Positions 6,268-13,828 are shown, numbered from the stretch's first letter. The stretch: 14,372 nt of DNA from Candidatus Uhrbacteria bacterium (GCA_003453595.1 DMOG01000010.1:1-14372); one strand, 5' to 3'. The notes: generated by a model not told the origin, from the sequence alone. Numbers and translations are program-made.

Positions 6268-6296
6268 TTGACACTGTTGTGTATTCAGTTTACACT
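6268..6296 (+). promoter_or_regulatory. promoter with operator-like palindrome
   Basis: TTGACA (6268-6273), a 17-bp spacer and TACACT (6291-6296) make a strong sigma70-type promoter for the winged-helix gene. The perfect inverted repeat GTGTA (6279-6283) and TACAC (6291-6295), spaced by 7 bp, overlaps the -10 box. A dimeric repressor bound there would block the promoter. The region is shared with the divergent minus-strand gene starting at 6253, so one operator could control both. Confidence 0.7.
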
Positions 6297-6334
6297 AGGA
6301 TTGTTGAGTTTGGAAGGAGGAGGCACGATCTACA

Positions 6335-7033
6335 TTGAACACATATTTTATGCCTAAAGATAGTACAGAAAAGAAACAGCAAATTGCGCTTGTGCATAAC
6401 ATGAAGCCATTTTGTGCTGAAAATTTATTTGGTTCAAAAACAAGAGTTAGACTTTTGAATCTTTTTCTAGAGCATCCTAGCAGGCCATTTTATGTGCGAG
6501 AGATTACAAGAAAGGTCGACGCTCAACTTAATTCGGTTCGGCGTGAGTTACAGAATCTTATTGATAGTTCGATTATTAAAGAAGTTGAAGGAAAGATTAT
6601 CCCAACTGAGAACGACCAAAACGGTGTAGCTAAAAAAGCTAAGGTTGAAAAAAAGAAATTTTATATTACCAATGTTGATTGTCCGTTTTTTGAAGAGCTC
6701 AGAGGAATGATAAAAAAGATGGCGATTCTGAGTAATGAATCTCTTGTTAAAGAATTGCAAGAAGCAGGTGACTTGTGTCTTTTGATCCTAACCGGACATT
6801 TTATCGATAATGATGATGTGTCAACAGATGTGCTTATTGTTGGTGATATTAGTGAAAAAAAGATGCAGGAAGCAATGCAACATTTAGAGTCTCTATTGGC
6901 GCGCGAGATTAATTATACATATATGCCAAAAGAAGAATTTTTATATCGCTTGGAAGTTAAAGACCGTTTTGTGCTATCACTATTACAAACAGATAAGGTT
7001 GTGCTAGCAAACACATTAGCATTTTCAGTATGA
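6335..7033 (+). CDS. winged-helix regulator with nucleotidyltransferase-like C-terminal part
   Basis: The 232-residue protein has an ArsR-like winged helix at about 31-85 (FGSKTRVRLLNLFLEHPSRP, then YVREITRKV and SVRRELQNLIDSSIIKE as recognition helix and wing). After a Lys-rich linker, residues 145-171 (GDLCLLILTG...STDVLIVGD) resemble the first strands of a minimal nucleotidyltransferase (MNT) fold, but the GS motif and one of the paired aspartates are missing, so it is probably a ligand-binding relic. The TTG at 6335 is chosen because AGGAGG (6318-6323) lies 11 bp upstream; the ATG at 6350 is the alternative. The stop overlaps the next start by 4 bp (ATGA), indicating translational coupling. 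It may regulate its own promoter through the palindrome there. Confidence 0.7.
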   Translation: MNTYFMPKDSTEKKQQIALVHNMKPFCAENLFGSKTRVRLLNLFLEHPSRPFYVREITRKVDAQLNSVRRELQNLIDSSIIKEVEGKIIPTENDQNGVAKKAKVEKKKFYITNVDCPFFEELRGMIKKMAILSNESLVKELQEAGDLCLLILTGHFIDNDDVSTDVLIVGDISEKKMQEAMQHLESLLAREINYTYMPKEEFLYRLEVKDRFVLSLLQTDKVVLANTLAFSV

Positions 7034-7458
7034 TGATTTATGTAAATGGGCAAGATATTCATAAGCTTATTTGCGCAAATCTTTCAAACAATCAAGATCA
7101 AGTTTTAGTTGATCAAACAGATTCAGGACCAGAAGGCTATATGAAAGCTTTCTGTTCTTTTTTAGAAAAAATAAATTGTTCACTTAATGATATTGAAAAA
7201 TTATTTGTGGTTATTGGACCTGGTTCGGCCACTGCTTTACGGGGGTCATTATCACTTATTAATACGCTAGCTTTTACCAAAGGCATTGGGCTAGTTGGGA
7301 TTGAGAAAAAATCAGATGAACAAGATATTGATACAATCAACAAAATCCTTGAACAAGGGTTATCCACATTTGAAGTAAAAAATGTGCTCATCCCAATTTA
7401 TGAGCACAATCCGCGTATAACTATATCCACAAAGGATGTTTTGAGAAGAAAGGTGTAG
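7030..7458 (+). CDS. reduced TsaB-like protein (t6A modification)
   Basis: TsaB is the inactive paralogue partner of TsaD in making N6-threonylcarbamoyladenosine at position 37 of ANN-decoding tRNAs. This protein keeps the family's key segment GPGSATALRGSLSLINTLAF (63-82) followed by GLVGI, and a C-terminal IPIYEHNPRITIS (121-133) that matches the closing strand motif of TsaB. It has only 142 residues against about 220-230, because the middle is nearly absent and the N-terminal ASMHK-type segment is poorly kept. The start codon overlaps the stop of the upstream winged-helix gene. I therefore call a shortened, divergent TsaB homologue; whether it still joins TsaD cannot be read from sequence. 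Confidence 0.65.
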   Translation: MMIYVNGQDIHKLICANLSNNQDQVLVDQTDSGPEGYMKAFCSFLEKINCSLNDIEKLFVVIGPGSATALRGSLSLINTLAFTKGIGLVGIEKKSDEQDIDTINKILEQGLSTFEVKNVLIPIYEHNPRITISTKDVLRRKV

Positions 7459-7508
7459 TAGGAGTAGAATGGGGGTATTAAACCTTTAATTAACTTTAAA
7501 ATAAAGAT

Positions 7509-8189
7509 ATGCCTCAATATGTTGATATTCTCCGATCTGCCTTTATAGACCTTTGGGCAGGTATTGTTTTATTTGTCCCAAAGCTTGTATTTGCACTGAT
7601 TGTATTTTTACTTGGCCTTATTTTGGCAAGTATTTTAAATAAAGTTGTTATTCGGATTGTAGAAGTCTTTCATATTGATGAACTTATTAAAAAATTAGAG
7701 CTTGATGTTCTTTTTCATCGGGCTGGGTTAAAGCTTGATATTGGAAAAGCGTTAGGCTGGTTGGTAAAGTGGTTCGTTATTATTTTTGCTCTTATTGCCG
7801 CAGCCGATGTCTTGCAGTGGGATCAGGTAACTGAGTTCTTAGGCACAATCGTTGCTTACATTCCAAATGTTCTGATCTCAGTTATTATTCTCTTGGTTGG
7901 AATGTTGTTGGCTAATTTTGTACAAGAAGTTATTAAATCTGCGCTGGAAGCTGCAAAAATGCACATCGCTTGCTTTTTAGCCGGACTAGCTCGCTGGGCA
8001 ATAATAGTCTTTAGCTTTATGGCAGCTCTTGTTCAGCTTGGCATTGCTCAATCACTAATTCAAGTTCTTTTTACAGGATTTGTGGCTATGATTGCTCTTG
8101 CTGGCGGTTTAGCTTTTGGTTTGGGTGGACGTGAGTACGCTTCCCGGATTCTAAGCCAGCTTTCAAATGATTTGAGTTCTAAGAAGTAA
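7509..8189 (+). CDS. MscS-like membrane protein without the beta domain
   Basis: The 226-residue protein has five hydrophobic segments at about 18-40, 82-102, 114-136, 154-177 and 183-206. It ends in ALAGGLAFGLGGREYASRIL (197-216), which closely resembles the pore-lining TM3 region of small-conductance mechanosensitive channels (GGLALGLGGQD...). The soluble beta and C-terminal vestibule domains that normally follow TM3 are absent: only about 10 residues remain. The repeated hydrophobic-helix layout also fits the conserved TM_helix family (PF05552). It probably sits in the cytoplasmic membrane; a role in osmotic protection is inferred. The gene is 50 bp after the TsaB-like gene and 11 bp before an unknown gene, so likely in one transcript. 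No terminator or frameshift remnant explains the short end. Confidence 0.8.
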   Translation: MPQYVDILRSAFIDLWAGIVLFVPKLVFALIVFLLGLILASILNKVVIRIVEVFHIDELIKKLELDVLFHRAGLKLDIGKALGWLVKWFVIIFALIAAADVLQWDQVTEFLGTIVAYIPNVLISVIILLVGMLLANFVQEVIKSALEAAKMHIACFLAGLARWAIIVFSFMAALVQLGIAQSLIQVLFTGFVAMIALAGGLAFGLGGREYASRILSQLSNDLSSKK

Positions 8190-8200
8190 CATGAATAATT

Positions 8201-8734
8201 ATGAGTTTTTTTAGAAAAAGTCCAGACATGGTTCCGATGCCACATGTGGGTGCAGAGCAAGATCTGGAAGTTGAAATAATTAGTGGTAGGCTTAAAAAAG
8301 AAAGAACTGAACAACTTGAGAGGTTTACAACCAGAGAAGTTAGAATTGAAGATTTTGTAGGAAGAAATATTTCTCTTGCCAAAACTGATTTAACCTTTGA
8401 GGAATTCGAGGCATTATTTAAAAGAACAAATCCAGATAGCGGAGGCCCTGAATATATAAGCGCACAACGAATTGCTTTTAGTATAGAAGGTATGGACGGA
8501 GTTCTTTGCCCTAGAGAAGTGGCATGGGAAGGGTTCGATGATAAAATATGGGTTTTTATAGATGGAGTTCCAAGTACCCCGGAAAGAAGTTTTGGTAAAA
8601 TTATCACTGTGACAGATTTGCCAGACTTGGGTGGTGTATTGGCAGATCTAAGAGTTGTTGTTACAGATCAGGGTGGTATTGTTTTTGGGTCTTATGCAAA
8701 TGGTGAAGGGGCAAGCTTTACATTACCAAAGTAG
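8201..8734 (+). CDS. hypothetical protein, soluble, 177 residues
   Basis: I do not recognise this protein. It has no signal peptide or membrane segment. The first part (1-50) is charged with a Lys/Arg/Glu-rich helix (SGRLKKERTEQLERF), the middle contains the acidic LTFEEFEALFKR and EGMDGVLCPREVAWEGFDD, and the end is beta-rich and glycine-rich (LADLRVVVTDQGGIVFGSYANGEG). Start ATG at 8201 lies 11 bp after the MscS-like gene, without a Shine-Dalgarno sequence, and the coding frame is long and undisturbed. Co-transcription with the membrane protein is likely. The gene ends 28 bp before the convergent DNA glycosylase gene, with no clear terminator between them. Confidence 0.7.
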   Translation: MSFFRKSPDMVPMPHVGAEQDLEVEIISGRLKKERTEQLERFTTREVRIEDFVGRNISLAKTDLTFEEFEALFKRTNPDSGGPEYISAQRIAFSIEGMDGVLCPREVAWEGFDDKIWVFIDGVPSTPERSFGKIITVTDLPDLGGVLADLRVVVTDQGGIVFGSYANGEGASFTLPK

Positions 8735-8762
8735 ATAGTCGGTTTGTGAAAAATTGTTAATT

Positions 8763-9551
8763 TTAGTTCATAGCCTCCTTTTTCCAATCACTAGGCAATT
8801 TTTCAATAGCATAGCGCAGAGCCGTTCGCGACATCTGCGCTTTGTGTTTTAATACAAATTCATAAACCTCGTTAGGAAATACATTAGACGCTTCTTTCAG
8901 TGCCCAGCCATAGCCTTTTTGAACAAGATCTTCCGGGTCATCCATCAATTTAAGCGAAACATCAAAAATATTATTCAGATTTCTCTTCGACCCCCCTCCT
9001 TTTCCAAGGAGGGGTTGCGATAGTCCTCCGTAGCCTTGTGCTAAGGAGGAGGGGTGGTTGTTGGAGCTTCCGCTATGTCGTATCGGAACTATCAAACTTA
9101 CAGCGCTGGCCCGGCGGAGCCATTGATTTTTGGATTTAGTCCAAGGTTTGATTTTAGGTACGAGGTCGGGGAAGTCGAGTAGTAAATATCCGAGTGACTT
9201 TGAACAAAAGTCATCGCAAGTTGCCCAGTTGGATACATATTTTTCTACCCATGACTTAAATATATTAAAATCAGATTTTACTAATTCTTTACGGCGCTTG
9301 AACGCCCAAGCTGACGCGACTATAAATTCTTCCTGCATTCCTGAACTCATTAGTTGTTCACAGACATCAAAGAGCTCAGTTTTTGAGAGGTCTTGAACTG
9401 GACGATAAAGATCGCGAGCAATTTGTCGAATTACCGGCGTTAGTACGCCATAAAGCTTGATTGGTTTTTTGAAAAATCGATCGTTGTTTGCCTTATACTC
9501 AAGATTGATATTTTTCTTAAGTTCTTTACGCAGATTTTGGATGACCTTCAT
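8763..9551 (-). CDS. AlkD-type DNA alkylation repair glycosylase with in-frame repeat insertion
   Basis: AlkD-family HEAT-repeat DNA glycosylases remove bulky or positively charged alkylated bases. The start is placed at the ATG on 9551 (MKVIQNLRKEL), because the frame upstream runs into the divergent kinase region and looks unlike the family. The 262 residues carry the catalytic marks known from Bacillus cereus AlkD (Trp109, Asp113, Arg148, Trp187): here W109 and D113/D114 in NWATCDDFCSK, WLRRASAVSL (144-153) and YGW at 214-216. Residues about 161-190 have no counterpart in the family; they are translated from the palindromic repeat at 8988-9060 and lie in a loop between helices. Removing them leaves about 232 residues, the usual length. 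The frame is open, so activity is likely retained. Confidence 0.85.
   Translation of the reverse strand: MKVIQNLRKELKKNINLEYKANNDRFFKKPIKLYGVLTPVIRQIARDLYRPVQDLSKTELFDVCEQLMSSGMQEEFIVASAWAFKRRKELVKSDFNIFKSWVEKYVSNWATCDDFCSKSLGYLLLDFPDLVPKIKPWTKSKNQWLRRASAVSLIVPIRHSGSSNNHPSSLAQGYGGLSQPLLGKGGGSKRNLNNIFDVSLKLMDDPEDLVQKGYGWALKEASNVFPNEVYEFVLKHKAQMSRTALRYAIEKLPSDWKKEAMN
8988..9060. repeat. palindromic repeat element inside the AlkD-type gene
   Basis: CCCCTCCTT (8993-9001) pairs with AAGGAGGGG (9006-9014), and an inner hairpin TCCTCCGTAGC (9024-9034) pairs with GCTAAGGAGGA (9040-9050) with one mismatch; GGGGTGGTT closes the element (9051-9059). The outer hairpin and the end match the intergenic copy at 1350-1418 in the same orientation, while the middle differs. 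On the coding (minus) strand it reads through with no stop and supplies most of the about 30 extra residues. This is the same habit as the Rickettsia palindromic elements, although no sequence relation to those is claimed. Confidence 0.85.
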
Positions 9552-9593
9552 AGAATTGAGTGTTTGAGCTAGAATAGCATCTGTAGATTGATT

Positions 9594-10112
9594 ATGAAAG
9601 AATCCTTCAAGTGCCAGAGCGCCAAGCGAATCCTTGTGATCGGCGACGCTGGGCGTGGAAAAACAACCTTTGCCAATCATATCGCTCGCGCCTGTGAGCG
9701 ACCGGCTTTGTCGCTTGATGATGTTTTGTGGAAGGAGAAATATACAATAATCGAAAATGAGAGCTTGGCACTGGATTGTGTTCGACGGATGTTCAAGAAA
9801 GATACCTGGATCGTGGAAGGCACATCAAGATTGTTAGCGCAGGAAGGATTAAAACGCGCTGAGGTTATCTTTTACTTTAAGCACCGATCGCTTTTGTGGC
9901 AACTAATGCATTTAATTTGGCGATATGTGCGCAAGCACGACAGCAGATTTCCAGAGCTTTGCGCACTTCTGGTTCATACAGTTTATAAGCGATACCACAT
10001 CGGCTATGAACGCGGGCAAAAGAGTTGGCAGGAATTATTGCAACCATATCTGTCAAAAGTGACTACTGTTGAGTCATTTGATCAAGTGCGTAAGTTGATG
10101 GGTAAAGATTGA
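9594..10112 (+). CDS. P-loop kinase of the FlaR/topology modulation type
   Basis: The protein starts with a Walker A motif (VIGDAGRGKTTFA, about residues 16-28) after a short N-terminal strand, followed by LSLDDVLWKE (nucleotide-kinase-type LID region) and DTWIVEGTSR, the strand and Walker B-like turn seen in adenylate kinase-like proteins annotated as DNA topology modulation protein FlaR. The C-terminal half is Arg/Lys/Tyr-rich and helical. About 172 residues, the usual size. Start: ATG at 9594 rather than the in-frame TTG at 9588. It diverges from the AlkD-type gene, whose ATG is 42 bp away. Its stop codon (10110-10112) overlaps the -35 box of the tRNA-Gln promoter. The true substrate of this family is not established. 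Confidence 0.78.
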   Translation: MKESFKCQSAKRILVIGDAGRGKTTFANHIARACERPALSLDDVLWKEKYTIIENESLALDCVRRMFKKDTWIVEGTSRLLAQEGLKRAEVIFYFKHRSLLWQLMHLIWRYVRKHDSRFPELCALLVHTVYKRYHIGYERGQKSWQELLQPYLSKVTTVESFDQVRKLMGKD

Positions 10113-10137
10113 CGAAATCGTATTAATTAAGTATCAT
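10109..10137 (+). promoter_or_regulatory. promoter of tRNA-Gln
   Basis: TTGACG (10109-10114), a 17-bp spacer and TATCAT (10132-10137) lie just upstream of the tRNA, with a start expected near 10144. The -35 box overlaps the stop codon of the kinase gene. Confidence 0.75.
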
Positions 10138-10151
10138 GCGCCCGCAATCAC

Positions 10152-10225
10152 TCCCGGATCGTCTAAAGGCAGGACACCAGGTTTTGGTCCTGGGGATCGG
10201 GGTTCGAATCCCTGTCCGGGAACCA
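10152..10225 (+). tRNA. tRNA-Gln (anticodon TTG)
   Basis: All arms are visible: acceptor TCCCGGA (10152-10158) with TCCGGGA (10215-10221), a D arm with AAAGGC, anticodon stem CCAGG/CCTGG around the loop TTTTGGT, giving anticodon TTG, and a T arm with TTCGAAT. The CCA end (10223-10225) is encoded. The D arm resembles tRNA-Glu and Firmicutes-type tRNA-Gln, as expected where Gln-tRNA is formed by amidation of Glu-tRNA-Gln, but that pathway is not seen in this window. Confidence 0.97.
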
Positions 10226-10234
10226 CAAAGTAGA

Positions 10235-10260
10235 GATCTCACCGTAGAGGTGGGGTTTTT
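10235..10260 (+). terminator. terminator after tRNA-Gln
   Basis: GATCTCACC (10235-10243) pairs with GGTGGGGTT (10249-10257) using several G-U pairs, with a 5-nt loop and a T5 run (10256-10260), 10 bp after the encoded CCA. Confidence 0.75.
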
Positions 10261-10360
10261 GCTTTTTGTGGTTTGTTGATATTGGTTTGGTGAGTGTTAG
10301 ATGTATGGATGAGTTTCAGATTGGCTAAGATGGAATTGGGTTGGGAAGCCTGCCTTTTGC

Positions 10361-10389
10361 TCGACATAATCAACATAATCGTTTATTTT
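10361..10389 (+). promoter_or_regulatory. weak candidate promoter of the secreted-protein gene
   Basis: TCGACA (10361-10366), a 17-bp spacer and TATTTT (10384-10389) give a plausible but weak promoter about 28 bp before the start codon. The 8-mer ACATAATC is repeated at 10364-10371 and 10373-10380 within the spacer. A TATAAT directly before the ATG (10411-10416) would start transcription inside the gene and is probably not used. Confidence 0.35.
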
Positions 10390-10416
10390 ATAAGCAAGAA
10401 ATAAGACAAATATAAT

Positions 10417-12495
10417 ATGAAATATCAAAAGAAAATCATAGTAACATTTTTAGCACTGTTCCTGTTTGCCATTCACACATCAAGCGCGTATGGGGCAGAT
10501 TGGGCGAGGCTTATGAATGAGTCAAACGAAAAGGTTTATGCTGTTGATTATTACGATGATGATACAGGCGCGTTTATTGTTACAAATGACAGTGGTACTG
10601 AGCCCTCGATAATCTTGGTAGATGGCGGCTGGGAGAACCGCGTGGTTTATCAACCAACTGAGGATGGATGGTATACAAAAGCATTATATGATGTGGAATT
10701 TGTTGATGAGAATACTGTTATTGCGGTAGGTGAAGACGGCACTATTGTAAAGACAGAAGACTTTGGAGACTCTTGGCAAGATGCATCTGTCTTTACTTCA
10801 AACAAATTATTGCGTCTAGAAATGTACAGTACAACTCGCGGTTGGATTGTTGGAGAAAATGGATCGATTTATAAAACAACCGATGGTGGTGACTCGTGGA
10901 CAGCACAAACAACCGGAGTCACGGAAGATTTAAATGGAGTTTATTTTCTAAATTTGTTAGACGGATATATCGTTGGAGATAACGGTACATTTCTTGTTAC
11001 CACAACTGGTGGAACAGTGTGGAACGACCAGAGTGCTGGTGGAGTTTATGAATTCAATGATGTGTATTTTGCTAGTGCAACATACGGGCTAGTTGCTACC
11101 AGCTATGGATTACTTTATACAATCGACGGCGGCTTGTCTTGGACAGCAAGATCAGGACCAGGAACAAGTAATCTTTCTTCTTTTGATTTTTATTCTAGCA
11201 GTTCTGGTGCTGTTGTTGGGACAAATGTTGCCTATACAACCAAAAACCAGGGAGCGAGCTGGACACAATACTCTATTCCAGACGAAGACGGGTCTGAGAT
11301 GTTGTTTGATGTTGAATATTCTGGCGATAGTATGACAATTGTTGGAGTTACATCTTATTTAAAATCCATTCTCTTTGCCACAGACGACCAGGACCCTTCT
11401 GCTATTATTGATTTCACTTCTGATTCTCCGTCTACTGACAGCTCGATTGCTCTTAGTTGGACTCATGCAACTGACAGTATCGGTATTGAGTCGTATGAAA
11501 TTGATATTGATGGCGCTAGTTATTCTGACATTGGCTATGTGTCATCTTATAGCGCAACAGTCAGTGAAGGGTTACATGATATTTCTGTTCGGGCAGTAGA
11601 CATTGCTGGCAATACGGGTGAAGCCTCAACTATAACAGTTATTTTTGACCGTACCGGGCCAATTGTTTCAGCTGTTACTCCAATCTCGGCAACTCAAGGT
11701 GCGTTAACATCATTAAGTATTACATCAACTGATGAGCTTTCATCTATTAGCTCATGTACTTTATATCTTAATGGTGCTTCGCAGGGTACTATGACCAATC
11801 AAGGCAGTGGTGTCTTTACCAAAACATATACATTTAGCGCAGAAGGATCATATGTTGCTTATGCAATTTGTGTTGATTCTTTAGGAAATTCAACAACAGC
11901 CACATCAAGCTATATTACTGTTGGTGTTGCGGTGTCTGAGCCTGAAAGCCCGGCAGTAGAAGTTACTCAACCAGAGGAAGAGGTAGGACTTGATGACGAT
12001 GATGCGGTTGTGGAAGATTTATCAAGCTTGCGATCAGATGTTCTAATTAAGAGCCAATGCGTTGGTAGTACTGACATTAATGATCCGTGTCGGGCAGTTT
12101 ATTATTACGACAGCGAGAATAGACGCCACGCATTTCCAAATGAAAAAGTATTTTTCACATGGTATGATGATTTTGATGATATAATTATTATTGATTCAAG
12201 CGTGATGGCAGAGATTAGTTTAAGCACAAACGTGACATACCACCCTGGAACAAAAATGGTAAAGTTCCAAACAATCAATACTGTTTATGCAGTTGAGCAA
12301 GGAGGTGTGTTGCGAGCAATAGCATCAGAGTCCATCGCAAGCAGTTTATACGGTAGCGCATGGAATACACACATTGACGATATCTCAGACGCATTCTTCC
12401 GTAACTATTCGTTTGGAGACGATATTGATAGTGCCAGTGATTATGATGTAGCTGATGCCATAGCGTCTGTTAGTTCGCCTAATGATAACTTCTAA
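10417..12495 (+). CDS. secreted beta-propeller protein with Ig-like domains
   Basis: A 692-residue exported protein. Residues 1-27 form a Sec signal peptide (Lys-rich start, hydrophobic core, cleavage near AYGA). Residues about 38-325 hold six to seven repeats of the YCF48/BNR type (units such as VGENGSIYKTTDGGDSW), which fold as a beta-propeller. Two Ig/fibronectin-like domains follow (about 326-412 and 413-504, with AVDIAGNTGEA and CVDSLGNSTT strands), then an acidic Pro/Glu linker (505-540) and a C-terminal domain (541-670) with HAFPNEKVFFTWYDDF, VTYHPGTKMVKF, GGVLRAI and DAFFRNY motifs, which I associate with extracellular Patescibacteria proteins. There is no C-terminal anchor or sortase signal. 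Likely roles are surface contact or adhesion to a host cell. A kinase-like gene starts 22 bp downstream. Confidence 0.8.
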   Translation: MKYQKKIIVTFLALFLFAIHTSSAYGADWARLMNESNEKVYAVDYYDDDTGAFIVTNDSGTEPSIILVDGGWENRVVYQPTEDGWYTKALYDVEFVDENTVIAVGEDGTIVKTEDFGDSWQDASVFTSNKLLRLEMYSTTRGWIVGENGSIYKTTDGGDSWTAQTTGVTEDLNGVYFLNLLDGYIVGDNGTFLVTTTGGTVWNDQSAGGVYEFNDVYFASATYGLVATSYGLLYTIDGGLSWTARSGPGTSNLSSFDFYSSSSGAVVGTNVAYTTKNQGASWTQYSIPDEDGSEMLFDVEYSGDSMTIVGVTSYLKSILFATDDQDPSAIIDFTSDSPSTDSSIALSWTHATDSIGIESYEIDIDGASYSDIGYVSSYSATVSEGLHDISVRAVDIAGNTGEASTITVIFDRTGPIVSAVTPISATQGALTSLSITSTDELSSISSCTLYLNGASQGTMTNQGSGVFTKTYTFSAEGSYVAYAICVDSLGNSTTATSSYITVGVAVSEPESPAVEVTQPEEEVGLDDDDAVVEDLSSLRSDVLIKSQCVGSTDINDPCRAVYYYDSENRRHAFPNEKVFFTWYDDFDDIIIIDSSVMAEISLSTNVTYHPGTKMVKFQTINTVYAVEQGGVLRAIASESIASSLYGSAWNTHIDDISDAFFRNYSFGDDIDSASDYDVADAIASVSSPNDNF

Positions 12496-12517
12496 AATTT
12501 GATTAATTATCATTAAC

Positions 12518-13756
12518 ATGAAAAGACAAGAATTTCATTTTCATCCCAGTAGTTCAAGAGATGATGTGGCCTTTAAAGAGCTGTCTGATTTTTTTCTAGA
12601 TCCACGACATGAGTCAATTTCTGCAGCTCAAATAAAACAGGTAGCGGAAAATATTTCACAACGGATCAATGGGCTTGAGAAGGATAGTGAACAAGCGGAT
12701 ATTATCTTGTCTGTATTAACTTACAAGGAAGTTTTCAGTGCCTTATGTGCTTCCAAAGAATACTCCATTGGTTATAAGGAGGATCCTTGGCCAATATATT
12801 GCGATGATACTGACCTTTTTATTAATCAGAGCAAACAGCGTAGGCAGAAAAATCAGGAATATATCGATAAAGGTATTTACACTATCACACACAAAGATGC
12901 CCAAGGAGAGGAACAGGTGATGGATATCTCAATTGACGAACTTGATGATTACCTTAGGCCAATCCGTAAGGCGGTTCTTGAGGAGTTAAAAGTTCTTAAT
13001 CCAGATCTAGACATTCATCTAATTGATCGTTCATTAACTACTCGGGTTGTGCGTTTACATGGTGAAAAAATTGTAAAATTTGCTTTTGATAGAGTTTTTT
13101 CTGAAGTCCATGTTGATAAAACTGTAAAAGAAAATAGGAATACTGCATTGCGCATTCTTTATAGTCAGAAAGAGCGATCACCATATTTAGCCTACCAGAT
13201 GATTGCTAGTGATTTTGATACAGAACCTTATGGAGGGGTGGAAATGCAAAGAGAATTGCCAATAATAACTCTTGATGCTTTCCTTAAGCAGGAAGGGGTA
13301 TTAGCTAAGGATGCAGTTAATTATATTCTTGATGCAATACGCGGTGCAGCATTTTTGGTAGATCATGGATTGCGCATTACAGATTTAGCACCAGAGAATA
13401 TCGGAATAAATTTAGAAACTGGTAAGGGCCAACTTTTTGATGATGATGCTTTATTTACAGATGATTTTATTTTTGAGGGCTATATGGCACACGCCGGTTA
13501 TTGTCCACCGGAGAGACTACCAGACGAGAATAGTGATGATAAGTTTGAAGACTCAATCTATAGATATTTTCCCGAGCCTCGAGAACAGAAACAAGGAGTA
13601 GTACAGGAGTCAGAGATGGTGTATGAATTTGGAATGACCCTAAGACATGTTTACAAGCATTTTCAAATTTCTTTCCCAGAAATCATAAATCAAATGACAA
13701 GCGAAGAACCTGGCAAGCGCCCGTCTTTAAAACAAGCCATAGAGGCCTTGCAGTAA
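12518..13756 (+). CDS. divergent Hanks-type protein kinase
   Basis: The C-terminal half shows the eukaryotic-like kinase motifs in order: KIVKFAF with Lys187 (ATP lysine), Glu205 (helix C candidate), HGLRITDLAPENIGIN with Asp289 and Asn294 (catalytic loop, HRDLKPEN in canonical kinases), LFDDDA (307-311) in the DFG position, GYCPPERL (327-334) in the APE position, YEFGMTLRHVY (370-380) and PGKRPS (398-403) near the end. The glycine-rich loop is not recognisable, HRD is ITD and DFG is DDD, so it is remote and may phosphorylate weakly or be a pseudokinase. Residues 1-150 are a helical, charged region I do not recognise. It has no membrane segment, so it is cytoplasmic. It lies 22 bp after the secreted-protein gene, probably as an operon partner, and ends in its own terminator. 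Confidence 0.72.
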   Translation: MKRQEFHFHPSSSRDDVAFKELSDFFLDPRHESISAAQIKQVAENISQRINGLEKDSEQADIILSVLTYKEVFSALCASKEYSIGYKEDPWPIYCDDTDLFINQSKQRRQKNQEYIDKGIYTITHKDAQGEEQVMDISIDELDDYLRPIRKAVLEELKVLNPDLDIHLIDRSLTTRVVRLHGEKIVKFAFDRVFSEVHVDKTVKENRNTALRILYSQKERSPYLAYQMIASDFDTEPYGGVEMQRELPIITLDAFLKQEGVLAKDAVNYILDAIRGAAFLVDHGLRITDLAPENIGINLETGKGQLFDDDALFTDDFIFEGYMAHAGYCPPERLPDENSDDKFEDSIYRYFPEPREQKQGVVQESEMVYEFGMTLRHVYKHFQISFPEIINQMTSEEPGKRPSLKQAIEALQ

Positions 13757-13797
13757 TAAACACTATTTACTAGATAACAATTTATAAATCGATTTGA

Positions 13798-13827
13798 AAA
13801 AACAGCCGAGTAATCTCGGCTGTTTTT
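13798..13827. terminator. bidirectional terminator between convergent genes
   Basis: AAAAACAGCCGAG (13798-13810) pairs perfectly with CTCGGCTGTTTTT (13815-13827) around a 4-nt TAAT loop. It serves the kinase gene (stop at 13756) on the plus strand. On the minus strand it begins one base after the stop codon of the convergent gene. Confidence 0.92.
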
Positions 13828-13828
13828 A

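Noticed and set aside
8179..8607. Minus-strand frame of 142 codons opposite the 177-residue gene
   Set aside because: The plus-strand frame fits the operon spacing (11 bp after the MscS-like gene) and has a more ordinary soluble-protein composition.
9552..9680. N-terminal extension of the AlkD-type frame up to 9680
   Set aside because: The extra 43 residues overlap the divergent kinase gene and do not resemble the family; the ATG at 9551 matches the usual N terminus.
10411..10416. TATAAT directly before the secreted-protein ATG as a -10 box
   Set aside because: It would place the transcription start inside the coding sequence after the signal peptide start.
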